A stretch of 43,017 nt of DNA from Prevotellaceae bacterium (GTDB lineage Bacteria > Bacteroidota > Bacteroidia > Bacteroidales > Paludibacteraceae). Both the position numbers and the translations under genes were made by a program. The notes under the pieces are model-generated. The model saw only the letters and a program-made list of their open reading frames with translations. It was not told the origin of the DNA and ran no database searches. The stretch is taken from positions 1 to 43,017 of the forward strand of contig JAISVR010000038.1 of NCBI GenBank assembly GCA_031271465.1, given 5' to 3'. Of this stretch, positions 1-7,512 are shown piece by piece. Each line of letters starts with the position of its first letter. Within the stretch, counting starts at the first letter, position 1.

Positions 1-1
1 C

Positions 2-118
2 TACATCGGCTATCATGAGGGGATAGACGAATGCATCAGGGGAAATTTCAATACGCTGACAATGTCGATGGACTTCTATCTCGACCTGGTGAAGCTAACT
101 CATGAGTTTGACTGGTAA
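2..118 (+). CDS. 3' end of an unidentified gene (partial)
   Basis: An open frame enters from the left edge and ends at TAA 116-118, leaving 38 C-terminal residues. The tail is rich in aromatic and acidic residues and ends in HEFDW; it has no sorting signal or membrane segment. I do not recognise the family. The stop codon lies directly against the left arm of an inverted-repeat element (117-606). The natural C-terminus may therefore have been shaped by that insertion, though nothing shows truncation directly. Confidence 0.5.
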   Translation, partial: YIGYHEGIDECIRGNFNTLTMSMDFYLDLVKLTHEFDW

Positions 119-606
119 AAGAAGCTGTCCTAAAAAGAACGCGGATAACGCAGATGACGCGGATTTAGGCAGATAAAATTTTGATACGGATTGTAATCCT
201 TAGATATTCATTATACTTCCCAACATACTATTATGCTGCTCTGCAGCTTGTTTATTGGGCTAATAATGGGCTACAAAGATTTATGCTGCGCTGCAGCTAA
301 TTTTAACCCCTCGCCCTTCGGGCACTCCCCTTGAAACAAGGGGAGAGTTATGCACAAACAGTCTTTATTGTACAAGCACGATGCCTGTGCAACACTGTCC
401 CCTTTTTTAAAGGGGACGAGCGAAGCGGAGGGGTTAATAATAAAAAAGAGTACATATTCAGGTGCATAGCACCGAAACAGCGTTCAGCGAAGCTAAATAT
501 TGCTTTTGGGGTAATCTTGCACACAGGCATACTATTCACTTATTTCAAATCTGCGTTATCCGCGTCATCTGCGTTCTAAAAAACTTTTGGGACAGCTTCT
601 TTTTTT
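117..606. mobile_element. MITE-like element with inverted ends
   Basis: The left arm (117-170) contains GAAGCTGTCC followed by GCGGATAACGCAGATGACGC. The right arm (551-606) carries the same text inverted, reading GCGTTATCCGCGTCATCTGC and then GGGACAGCTTC. The roughly 380 bp between the arms has no credible gene but includes a second palindromic element (303-437) and two direct copies of TTATGCTGC.CTGCAGCT (231-248 and 281-298). A relative of the arm and of the TGCTGC block recurs at 35491-35640. No transposase is present, so this would be a non-autonomous element if it is mobile. Confidence 0.55.
303..437. repeat. Palindromic repeat element, copy 1
   Basis: A 135-bp unit bounded by TTAACCCCTC and GAGGGGTTAA. 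It has internal GGGG/CCCC stems and a central block around GTCTTTATTGTACAAGCA. The same unit is present inverted at 678-811. Any small open frames across it follow the palindrome and look non-coding. Confidence 0.7.
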
Positions 607-637
607 ACTAAGATACTGTGTAATCTATTTGGTAGAT

Positions 638-848
638 TTAACCCCTCGCCCTTCGGGCACTCCCTAATAGTATTAAAAACCCCTCCGCTTCGCTCGTCCC
701 CTTTAAAAAAGGGGACAGTGTTGCACAAGCATCGTACTTGTACAATAAAGACTGTTTGTGCATAACTCTCCCCTTTTATAAAGGGGAGTACCCCAACGGG
801 GGGAGGGGTTTAATACTATTAGGGAGTGCCCAACGGGCGAGGGGTTCA
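638..848. repeat. Nested palindromic repeat element, copy 2
   Basis: The outer arms (638-676 and 809-848) are inverted copies of each other, sharing CTCGCCC..CGGGCACTCCC and TAATAGTATTAAA. The inner segment 678-811 is a complete inverted copy of the 303-437 element. The structure looks like one family member inserted inside another. A further half-end with the ACCCCAACGGGG motif lies at 857-880. Confidence 0.65.
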
Positions 849-923
849 TAATAAAAGTACCCCAACGGGGGGAAGGGTTAATATATAGGGGGTGGTATTT
901 ATAAAATCCTTTCATTTTTCCCG

Positions 924-1301
924 TTCGGGGCGCCCCGAGAACTAAAAGTATTTACTGTTCATGCATTCGGGGCGCCCCGAGAGCTAAAAGCATTTACTGT
1001 TCATGTATTCGGGGTGTCCCGAGAGCTAAAAGCATTTACTGTTCATGCATTCGGGGTGTCCCGAGAGCTAAAAGTATTTACTGTTCATGCGTTCGGGGTG
1101 CCCCGAGAGTTAAAATAGTTTAATATTTATACATTCGTGCTGAGCTTCGAGTTAAAATTATTTAAGGAACATGCCTCCGGGGTAGCCCGAATACAGAAAA
1201 TAATCTACATTTGTGCGCTCGGGGTGCCCCGAGTGCATGAAATAAAAAAAAATTAACAATTCGGGGCGCCCCGAACATATAAATATTATACATATAAACC
1301 T
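924..1301. repeat. Nine-unit 42-bp array of palindromes
   Basis: A core of the form TTCGGGGYGYCCCGA begins at 924, 966, 1008, 1050, 1092, 1134, 1176, 1218 and 1260, so every step is exactly 42 bp. Units 1-5 also share the linker (AGCTAAAAG.ATTTACTGTT); units 6-9 have a diverged linker but keep the spacing. Unit 6 has lost most of its palindrome without losing register. The array ends about 16 bp before the ATG of the next gene. There are no unique spacers, so it is not a CRISPR. It could be an operator array or a run of RNA hairpins. Confidence 0.9.
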
Positions 1302-1317
1302 TAAAGATTAATGAATT

Positions 1318-2049
1318 ATGAATGTAAAAGAAATTATCCAAGATTTGGAGTTAAGTCGCTTGCGTCAAACTGAAGCCTTGGGATTTTTCCAGCGAGTATC
1401 CGAACCGTTGAAAACCTGTGAGGCTGCACAGTTCAAACCTTTTTTCCAACAGTTTGAGGCTGATGTGGCAGTTTTCGGCAGGGCTGTAAACCCGCAAGTC
1501 GGCAGTGCCGAAACCGTACTGCTTACCGAATTTGATAACCGTCGCGACAATGCCATTGACGGACTTTTCGGACAGGTAAAAGTAATGTGTATACACTTTG
1601 ATGTGGAAATAAAAGAAGCTGCCCGGCGCTTACATGCTATCACGGAAAATTATGCTGATATTACCCTCCTGCCTTATATACAGGAAAACGGTAAAATAGT
1701 AGCCTTGCTTCGCGATTTAGATGCTACACAGGCTAAAGCCGACCTCACAAAAATCGGAGCTGCCGGTTGGGTAACGGAGATTGCTGCTGCTAACGAGGTT
1801 TTTATTGCCCGGTTTGACAAACGCAACGAGGAAGAAACCCGCATAACCGGACTGAGTCTTGATTGCCGCCGCGCGTGTGAAAATTCCTACCGTTCGTGTG
1901 TGAAAATGATTAATGCACTGATAACCGTCAACGGTATTGAGGCATACAAAACGCTTGCCGATGCTTTGAACAACCTGATAGATTACCAGAAGCAGGTGTT
2001 TGCCATTCGCGACGGTCGAAATAAGAATGATAAGGAAACAGGCAAATAA
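1318..2049 (+). CDS. DUF6261-like protein of unknown function
   Basis: A 243-residue soluble protein with no signal peptide or membrane helix. The N-terminus (VKEIIQDLELSRLRQTE), the FDNRRDNAIDGLFGQV segment near residues 73-88 and the generally helical, charged composition resemble the Bacteroidota DUF6261 family as I remember it. The function of that family is not known. The ATG follows directly on a nine-unit 42-bp palindrome array, so any promoter must lie within or upstream of the array; no TAnnTTTG box is visible in the last 40 bp. A strong terminator follows the stop. The family assignment is from memory of sequence style. Confidence 0.7.
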   Translation: MNVKEIIQDLELSRLRQTEALGFFQRVSEPLKTCEAAQFKPFFQQFEADVAVFGRAVNPQVGSAETVLLTEFDNRRDNAIDGLFGQVKVMCIHFDVEIKEAARRLHAITENYADITLLPYIQENGKIVALLRDLDATQAKADLTKIGAAGWVTEIAAANEVFIARFDKRNEEETRITGLSLDCRRACENSYRSCVKMINALITVNGIEAYKTLADALNNLIDYQKQVFAIRDGRNKNDKETGK

Positions 2050-2055
2050 TATTAA

Positions 2056-2094
2056 TGGTGGGGGCTTAGGCTTTTGAGCTCCTGCCATTTTTTT
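2056..2094 (+). terminator. Rho-independent terminator of the DUF6261-like gene
   Basis: TGGTGGGGGCT pairs with AGCTCCTGCCA (three G-T wobbles), followed by a run of seven T. It starts 6 bp after the stop codon. Confidence 0.75.
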
Positions 2095-2165
2095 AGGATT
2101 TATATAATCGCGCGTAGCGGCAACGATTTTGTTGCAATATTAAATAATAAAAGAAATACGCAGAT

Positions 2166-2208
2166 AAAAAAAACGGAATTAAAGTTCAATACCTTAATTC
2201 CGTTTTTG
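2166..2208. terminator. Terminator of the histone-like gene
   Basis: A near-perfect stem AAAAACGGAATTAA / TTAATTCCGTTTTT with a T-run on each strand. It lies just beyond the stop of the minus-strand histone-like gene and can act in either direction. Confidence 0.75.
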
Positions 2209-2223
2209 TGTTTTTGAAACATC

Positions 2224-2397
2224 TTATTTAGATGCTTCAATTGATTTTTTGCGGAAATCTTTCAACGCTTTGTCGATAGCAAGAGATGTTTTTCTTGCGC
2301 GAGTTCCGGCAGCTTTGTTAGCTTTTTCCAACTGTAATGCAGCATCAATTTTGAAATCATCAAATAATTGGTGCAAGTCCTTTACTAAATTTTGCAT
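2224..2397 (-). CDS. Small histone H1-like (Hc1-type) DNA-binding protein
   Basis: A 57-residue lysine-rich protein starting MQNLVKDLHQLF and ending RKKSIEASK. The central GNKAAGTRARK-like segment (here ANKAAGTRARKTS) is the hallmark of the short Bacteroidota proteins annotated as histone H1 / Hc1-like. These are thought to bind DNA and help organise the nucleoid. The start ATG (2395-2397) lies about 32 bp downstream of a TAnnTTTG promoter box, and a terminator follows the stop, so it is a single-gene transcription unit. It is short enough to be missed by length-filtered gene calling. Confidence 0.85.
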   Translation of the reverse strand: MQNLVKDLHQLFDDFKIDAALQLEKANKAAGTRARKTSLAIDKALKDFRKKSIEASK

Positions 2398-2428
2398 AAT
2401 CGTATTTTTTTAATGGTTTAACCGGCTG

Positions 2429-2436
2429 CAAAGATA
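2429..2436 (-). promoter_or_regulatory. -7 promoter box (TATCTTTG) for the histone-like gene
   Basis: Matches the Bacteroidota TAnnTTTG consensus on the minus strand, 31 bp upstream of the ATG. No clear TTTG -33 element is seen. Confidence 0.6.
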
Positions 2437-2575
2437 TACTAAAAACTCAAAGATGAAATATAAAAGATTCTTTTTTTTGTGAATCTTACAGTGATTACGG
2501 TAAATTATCCGATTCAAGCTCCAAGTTATGTTATCGGTAAACTAAATCCCGTTTTTTTTTTATGTGTATTTTGTT

Positions 2576-2583
2576 TATTTTTG
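2576..2583 (+). promoter_or_regulatory. -7 promoter box (TATTTTTG) for the secreted protein gene
   Basis: A TAnnTTTG match 48 bp upstream of the ATG at 2632, in a T-rich tract. Confidence 0.55.
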
Positions 2584-2631
2584 CATGTTTAAAAAATAAA
2601 ATCAACTAAAAAACAATTCAATTTTACAACG

Positions 2632-3225
2632 ATGAAAAAAGCATTTTTAAGTTTAAGTTTGTTGCTCTCTTTGGGTTTAACAAGCGTAGTTGCGCAAGAT
2701 TATGCGGGTACATATTTGGGTACGCTGACTTTGAATCCTACCGTATTTACCCTTGGCGATGCAAGTGATATAAATCTTGAAATTCCCAATCAGGAACTTC
2801 AAGTGAGTACAAACCTGGTGGGGTTGTACCAGATTCCTGTCTTTAAATCGAGCGACCCTGTTAATATTGGTTTTCCCCAAGCCGAATTTGCGCAAAACGG
2901 AGATATTTCAGCCCCCAATATAGATGGTTCTACGGGCGGAGTTCCGGTTACATTCAGTGTTATTTCGGGCAATATTTCGGGTAATACTATAAATTTTGTT
3001 TTCCGAATGGTTGACAAAGAAACAGGTGGTACGCATGCAGATATAACTGCTACTTATACCGGAACAAAACAAAGCTCTTCGGGTATTGACGACGCATTGC
3101 GTGCCGGTAAAACTGTTGCAGGTATATACAGCATTACGGGACAGGAATTGAACGAAAAGCCGCAGAGCGGTGTGTATATCATTGTATATGATAACGGAAC
3201 GACAGAAAAAGTAATGAAAAAATAA
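2632..3225 (+). CDS. Secreted calycin-like protein with T9SS-type tail
   Basis: A 197-residue exported protein. Residues 1-21 form a signal peptide ending VVAQ. The body (about 22-150) is beta-rich with repeated GT and TGT turns (YAGTYLGTLTL near the start, ITATYTGTKQ near 143), resembling the lipocalin-like 'calycin-like' domain of Bacteroidales surface proteins. The last 35 residues (GIYSITGQELNEKP..GVYIIVYDNG..EKVMKK) match the T9SS type-A sorting tail: a G-V/I-Y-I-I strand, a turn, then a lysine-rich end. It is probably carried across the outer membrane. No ligand can be named. A promoter box precedes it and a terminator follows, so it is monocistronic. Confidence 0.75.
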   Translation: MKKAFLSLSLLLSLGLTSVVAQDYAGTYLGTLTLNPTVFTLGDASDINLEIPNQELQVSTNLVGLYQIPVFKSSDPVNIGFPQAEFAQNGDISAPNIDGSTGGVPVTFSVISGNISGNTINFVFRMVDKETGGTHADITATYTGTKQSSSGIDDALRAGKTVAGIYSITGQELNEKPQSGVYIIVYDNGTTEKVMKK

Positions 3226-3239
3226 AATAAATCGGGTAA

Positions 3240-3280
3240 CAAAAAAGTCCTCTTCATTTTTGAAAAGGACTTTTTTTTAT
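3240..3280. terminator. Bidirectional terminator between convergent genes
   Basis: AAAAAAGTCCT and AGGACTTTTTT form a stem with T-runs on both strands. It lies between the secreted protein gene and the convergent carboxylase gene. Confidence 0.8.
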
Positions 3281-3289
3281 TCTTCTGTT

Positions 3290-4825
3290 TTACAATGGTA
3301 TATTCCCGTGTTTTTTTGCCGGATTGCTGCGGATTTTGGTTTGCGCCATATCCAAAGCTTGGATAAGCTTGGTGCGCGTTTGTGCCGGCAAAATAATTTC
3401 GTCTATATAGCCCAATTCGGCAGCTCGATAAGGGTTCGAAAATTTATCTTCGTATTCGACAAGGGCTTTGGCTTTCGCCTCGTCGTCAGCCTTGCGGTAA
3501 AGTACATTCACCGCACCCGATGCACCCATCACGGCAATCTCGGCATTGGGATAAGCGAAGTTAATATCTGCGCCTGTGTGCTTGCTCGACATCACAATAT
3601 AGGCTCCTCCGTAAGCTTTGCGAGTGATAACAGTGATTTTTGGTACCGTAGCCTCTACATAGGCATACACTACTTTGGCTCCGTGGCGGATAATTCCATG
3701 ATGCTCTTGCGTACAGCCGGGCAGAAAGCCGGGTACATCTTCAAAAGTAATCAGCGGGATATTGAAACAGTCGCAGAAACGGATAAAACGCGCAGCCTTA
3801 TCCGAAGCGTCAATATCCAATACGCCCGCCAAGAAAGCAGGCTGATTTGCCACAATACCTACGCTTTTCCCTCCCAGACGAGCAAAGGCAATGACTACAT
3901 TTTGCGCAAAATTAGGCATTACTTCAAACAGGTGCCCGTCGTCCACCACCGATTCTATCAGTTCTTTAATATCATAAGGTTTATTTGGGTCTTCGGGAAT
4001 AAGGGTGTTTAACCTTTCGTCTTCGCGTGTAATCGGGTCGAATGAAGGTGTTGCGGGAGAGTCTTCCATATTGTTTGACGGCAAGAAACTAAGCAATTCG
4101 CGAAGCATCATCAGCGTATCTTCCTCATCGTTGCCAACAAAATGCGCCACACCGCTCTTGGAACTGTGTACGGCTGCACCACCGAGTTCTTCTTTGCTTA
4201 CATCTTCGTGGGTAACGGTTTTTACTACATCGGGACCGGTTACAAACAAATGGCTTTTTTCTTTTACCATAAAGATAAAGTCGGTCAGTGCAGGCGAATA
4301 ACATGCGCCTCCGGCACATGGTCCCATAATAACGGACAGTTGCGGAATAACGCCCGACGAAATGGTGTTTTGGTAGAAAATATCTCCATAACCTGCCAAC
4401 GATGAAACTCCTTCTTGTATGCGCGCGCCTCCCGAGTCGTTGATAGCAATAATAGGCGCACCCATTTTGATTGCCATCTTTTGAAGCTTCACAATTTTAT
4501 TGGCGTTGGTACGGCTTAACGAACCACCAAACACTGTAAAATCATAGGCATATACATATACCAAACGACCGTCTATTTTACCATATCCGCCTACAATACC
4601 ATCGCCGGCAATATGCGTTTTGTCCATGCCGAAGTTTTGGCAGTTATGAACTACAAATTTGTCCACTTCGACAAACGACCCTTTGTCCAAAAGCGTATCA
4701 ATGCGTTCGCGGGCAGTCATTTTGCCGTCTGCGTGTTGTTTGTCTATTTTGTCTTGTCCGCCGCCAAGCAAAGCCTGTTCGTTCTTTGTAAGAAACTCGC
4801 TGTATATTTCTTTGTTTGTTTTCAT
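3290..4825 (-). CDS. Acyl-CoA carboxylase carboxyltransferase subunit (propionyl-CoA carboxylase beta / methylmalonyl-CoA decarboxylase alpha type)
   Basis: A 511-residue carboxyltransferase that moves CO2 between biotin and an acyl-CoA, probably propionyl-CoA/methylmalonyl-CoA. The N-terminal half has GKMTARERIDTLLD and the acyl-CoA pocket text NDSGGARIQEGV; the C-terminal half has the biotin-side KAYGGAYIVM and the usual ending KKHGNIPL. Length is normal for the family. It is the last gene of the operon with the biotin carrier (4994-5515) and biotin carboxylase (5992-7512). In Bacteroidales this trio serves the succinate-propionate route. Whether it runs as an ATP-dependent carboxylase or works with a membrane decarboxylase cannot be told here, because no beta-subunit membrane protein is in the window. 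Confidence 0.93.
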   Translation of the reverse strand: MKTNKEIYSEFLTKNEQALLGGGQDKIDKQHADGKMTARERIDTLLDKGSFVEVDKFVVHNCQNFGMDKTHIAGDGIVGGYGKIDGRLVYVYAYDFTVFGGSLSRTNANKIVKLQKMAIKMGAPIIAINDSGGARIQEGVSSLAGYGDIFYQNTISSGVIPQLSVIMGPCAGGACYSPALTDFIFMVKEKSHLFVTGPDVVKTVTHEDVSKEELGGAAVHSSKSGVAHFVGNDEEDTLMMLRELLSFLPSNNMEDSPATPSFDPITREDERLNTLIPEDPNKPYDIKELIESVVDDGHLFEVMPNFAQNVVIAFARLGGKSVGIVANQPAFLAGVLDIDASDKAARFIRFCDCFNIPLITFEDVPGFLPGCTQEHHGIIRHGAKVVYAYVEATVPKITVITRKAYGGAYIVMSSKHTGADINFAYPNAEIAVMGASGAVNVLYRKADDEAKAKALVEYEDKFSNPYRAAELGYIDEIILPAQTRTKLIQALDMAQTKIRSNPAKKHGNIPL

Positions 4826-4865
4826 AAAATTTTAGTTTAACGGAATAATGATTATGTGGCGTTTT

Positions 4866-4946
4866 CGTCATTGCGGGCTTGACCCGCAATCGCATAATAA
4901 CGATAAATCACTTTGACGATACCGCGTCAAGCGCGGTATGACGAAC
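4866..4946. repeat. REP-like palindrome, family A
   Basis: GTCATTGCGGGCTTGACCCG.. and ..ACCGCGTCAAGCGCGGTATGACGA form two hairpins inside one imperfect palindrome. It sits between two genes of the carboxylase operon. Relatives are at 29038-29117 and 32560-32660. Confidence 0.8.
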
Positions 4947-4993
4947 CCGTTTTGACTTGAATACTAAATATTAAATTCGGAATATTGAATAAC

Positions 4994-5515
4994 TTATTCT
5001 TCGTTTTCGGTTGACGAGAGTTTAATTAAAAGTTGTCCGCCCGCTACGCTATCTCCTTCTGCTACATAAATGCGCTCTACAACGCAATCTTGTTGTACTT
5101 TGTACTCGTTTTGCATTTTCATGGCTTCAATAACGATAATGGATTGTCCGGCTTTTACTTTTTCGCCTTCTTTCACCAAAATCTTTACTACTTTGCCCGG
5201 CATTTGCGAAATGATAGATGATTGCTGTTCATCTGCCGAATCTTTTTGACGATTTTGCTGATATTTGCTTTGCGCATCGATAATCTGTACCAGAAACGAA
5301 GAGAAATAAGTATTCACCTGATATTCTTTTCCGTTTTCGGCACGCTTCAACTCGGCGTTATACGATTTTCCTTCGTGAAGAATGGAACACAATCCGTTTT
5401 CCGCCATCACAATATCTACATCAAATATCGTGTCGTCAATACGAATTTTCACCATATTGTCTTCTTTGCTGATTAATTCGACATCAGCTATTCTATCTCC
5501 TACTTTTATTTCCAT
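4994..5515 (-). CDS. Biotin carboxyl carrier protein of the acyl-CoA carboxylase
   Basis: A 173-residue carrier. The C-terminal biotinyl/lipoyl domain (about 100-168) has the biotinylation motif EAMKMQ with Lys133 as the expected attachment site, preceded by MPGKVVKILVKEGEKV. The N-terminal 80 residues form a separate beta-rich segment joined by a polar Q/K/D linker (82-98), the usual layout for the Bacteroidota carrier encoded beside the carboxyltransferase. It moves carboxybiotin between the other two subunits. It lies between the carboxyltransferase and biotin carboxylase genes; a REP palindrome downstream and a four-helix-bundle element upstream interrupt what is normally a tight operon. 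Confidence 0.92.
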   Translation of the reverse strand: MEIKVGDRIADVELISKEDNMVKIRIDDTIFDVDIVMAENGLCSILHEGKSYNAELKRAENGKEYQVNTYFSSFLVQIIDAQSKYQQNRQKDSADEQQSSIISQMPGKVVKILVKEGEKVKAGQSIIVIEAMKMQNEYKVQQDCVVERIYVAEGDSVAGGQLLIKLSSTENEE

Positions 5516-5523
5516 ACTTAATT

Positions 5524-5992
5524 AGTTGAAAACTGAAAACTGAAAGTTGAAAATTAAATACAGTTTTCAGTTAGGAATTATTTTTGAAGTGATGTTTTTG
5601 TTGTTTTTACAGTACTGGCTAATAACTTAATTAATTCGGAACAATCTGTATGCATCGAATTAAACTCTATTACAGATAAAAAATCACTGTCCTTTAGTAA
5701 CATTAGCCAATATTCTGTTTCATTTGCCTCTTTCAAAGCAATATTCATTTTATTTAAAAAATCAGGTTTTGATTGCGCATGTTCGGCTTCTTTGATTAAA
5801 GCTCCTATTGCGGTACCGCTTCTTAATACTTGTTTCGCTAATACAAATTCTTTCTTTTCGGAGCAAAGCCATTTATATAATTGAATAATTCGCAAAGCAA
5901 AATGATAGGATTTTGGAGCTATAATACCTTTTGAATTCATAAAAGTAGTATTCTTAACTTTCAGTTTTCAACTTTCAACTTTCAGTTGATTT
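5524..5992. mobile_element. IVS-like hairpin element carrying a four-helix-bundle gene
   Basis: The left arm (about 5524-5560) is built of GTTGAAAACTGAAAACTGAA-type text; the right arm (about 5953-5990) is its imperfect inverse (CTTTCAGTTTTCAACTTTCA). A transcript across this would form a long stem with the ORF (5578-5940) in the loop, the same plan as intervening sequences in bacterial 23S rRNA genes that encode S23-family proteins. It separates the biotin carboxylase and carrier genes. Confidence 0.65.
5578..5940 (-). CDS. Four-helix-bundle protein (S23/IVP family)
   Basis: A 120-residue all-helical protein. The pattern FALRIIQLYKWL ... VLRSGTAIGALIKEAEHAQS ... FLNKMNIALKEANETEYWLMLL is characteristic of the four-helix-bundle family first found as an ORF inside 23S rRNA intervening sequences (S23); the same family includes the accessory protein Avd of diversity-generating retroelements. 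No reverse transcriptase or variable repeat is nearby, so a retroelement role is unlikely here. The gene lies between two carboxylase genes, inside inverted repeats, on the operon strand. Its molecular function is not established. Confidence 0.88.
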   Translation of the reverse strand: MNSKGIIAPKSYHFALRIIQLYKWLCSEKKEFVLAKQVLRSGTAIGALIKEAEHAQSKPDFLNKMNIALKEANETEYWLMLLKDSDFLSVIEFNSMHTDCSELIKLLASTVKTTKTSLQK

Positions 5993-7512
5993 TACCATCT
6001 ATTTAAACTACTGCGTTTGCCAAATTCTTTCCAACGGCTGATTGGGCGATTGTCTTGTGATTTCACGGAGTTTTCTTCCAGATTAAATACATAATCAATG
6101 TAAGCAGCAATAATGGCAATATTTTCAACCGTGGATTGATGGCGTTCAAATTTCTTTTGTTCTAACAATTCTTTGTTTTTCTCAATGAAATGAGTATCAT
6201 ATTTACCATCATTAAAATCTTTCATATCCATTATTTTGCGCAAATAACTGATATTTGTTTTAATGCCTGTCATTTTATATTCAAACAAAGTACGGCGCAT
6301 CCTTTCAATCGCATACTCACGAGTTACCGCCCACACAATCAGTTTACTAATCATTGGGTCATAATACATCGGTACTTCGTAACCCGGATATACATAACTA
6401 TCCACACGAGTTCCGATACCCAGCGGATCTGTAATATGGCTGATTACACCCGGGGCAGGTACAAAACCATTGTCTGTATCTTCGGCATTAATACGGCATT
6501 CGATAGCATGTCCGCGTTGTACAATATCGCTTTGTTTGAGGTGAAGGGGCAATCCCATGGCAACTTTCAGTTGCTCTTTTACAAGATCGACGCCAATTAC
6601 CTCTTCCGTAATCGGATGTTCCACTTGCAAACGGGTATTCATTTCGAGAAAATAATAATTATGGTCATCATCCACAAGAAATTCAATAGTTCCTGCGCCT
6701 TCGTAGTTTACGGCGCGAGCGGCTGCAACGGCAGCGGCTCCCATTTTTTCGCGCAATTCAGGCGTCATTAATGGAGATGGGCTTTCTTCTACTATTTTCT
6801 GATAACGACGCTGAATGGAACATTCTCGCTCACAAAGATGAATTACATTTCCATGTTGATCGCCTAATATTTGAAATTCAATATGGTGAGGCGATGCAAT
6901 ATATTTTTCAATATAGACAATATCATTTCCGAATGAGTTGGCAGCTTCCGATTTAGCGGTAAGAAAAGCGTCGGCAACTTCACTTTCGTTTTGGATAAGG
7001 CGCATCCCTTTACCTCCACCTCCGGCAGTAGCTTTCAGGATGACAGGGAATCCGATTTCTTTGCAGATACGCAGCGCATCTTCTACGGAATTTAGTCCGT
7101 CTTGTGTACCGGGAACAACCGGAACGCCTGCTGCAATCATGGTTTGACGGGCAGATATTTTATCTCCCATCGCCTCCATTGCTTCGGGTTTTGGTCCTAT
7201 AAAAATAATACCTTCGGCGGTACAACGGCGTACAAATTCGGCGCTTTCCGAAAGGAAACCGTACCCGGGATGAATGGCATCTACATTAAAATCTTTGGCG
7301 GCTTGGATTATGTTGTCGATTGACAAATAACTTTCTTTTGACGGGGGGGGACCGATACAAACGGCTTCGTCGGCGTAAAATACATGGCGTGAAGTGCGAT
7401 CTGCTTCCGAGTAAACAGCGACGGTTTTTATACTCATCTCTCGACACGAGCGCATAATACGCACGGCTATCTCTCCACGGTTGGCAATTAGTACTTTTTT
7501 GATTTTACTCAT
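5992..7512 (-). CDS. Biotin carboxylase subunit of acyl-CoA carboxylase
   Basis: A 506-residue ATP-grasp enzyme that carboxylates biotin using ATP and bicarbonate. Visible marks are the N-terminal IKKVLIANRGEIAVRIMRSC, the glycine-rich ATP lid GGGGKGMR, the catalytic block FLEMNTRLQVEHPITEE and the EHIxxQxLGD-like HHIEFQILGDQHGN. The last 50 residues extend beyond the plain AccC core, as in Bacteroidota propionyl-CoA carboxylase alpha-like proteins. It is first in the operon; a TAnnTTTG box lies 84 bp upstream. The next operon gene is displaced by the inserted four-helix-bundle element, so co-transcription must read through that element. Confidence 0.93.
   Translation of the reverse strand: MSKIKKVLIANRGEIAVRIMRSCREMSIKTVAVYSEADRTSRHVFYADEAVCIGPPPSKESYLSIDNIIQAAKDFNVDAIHPGYGFLSESAEFVRRCTAEGIIFIGPKPEAMEAMGDKISARQTMIAAGVPVVPGTQDGLNSVEDALRICKEIGFPVILKATAGGGGKGMRLIQNESEVADAFLTAKSEAANSFGNDIVYIEKYIASPHHIEFQILGDQHGNVIHLCERECSIQRRYQKIVEESPSPLMTPELREKMGAAAVAAARAVNYEGAGTIEFLVDDDHNYYFLEMNTRLQVEHPITEEVIGVDLVKEQLKVAMGLPLHLKQSDIVQRGHAIECRINAEDTDNGFVPAPGVISHITDPLGIGTRVDSYVYPGYEVPMYYDPMISKLIVWAVTREYAIERMRRTLFEYKMTGIKTNISYLRKIMDMKDFNDGKYDTHFIEKNKELLEQKKFERHQSTVENIAIIAAYIDYVFNLEENSVKSQDNRPISRWKEFGKRSSLNRW

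Noticed and set aside
331-915. Small open frames on both strands within the 5' repeat region
   Set aside because: They follow the palindromic elements and have no family, signal or promoter; repeat text explains them.
924-1301. CRISPR array
   Set aside because: The repeats contain the palindrome and most linkers are also repeated, so there are no unique spacers and no cas genes are present.
3260-4012. A 250-residue plus-strand frame
   Set aside because: It is antisense to the well-supported carboxyltransferase gene and has no family resemblance.
5578-5940. Diversity-generating retroelement accessory gene (avd)
   Set aside because: There is no reverse transcriptase, template repeat or variable repeat nearby; the inverted arms fit an IVS-like element better.
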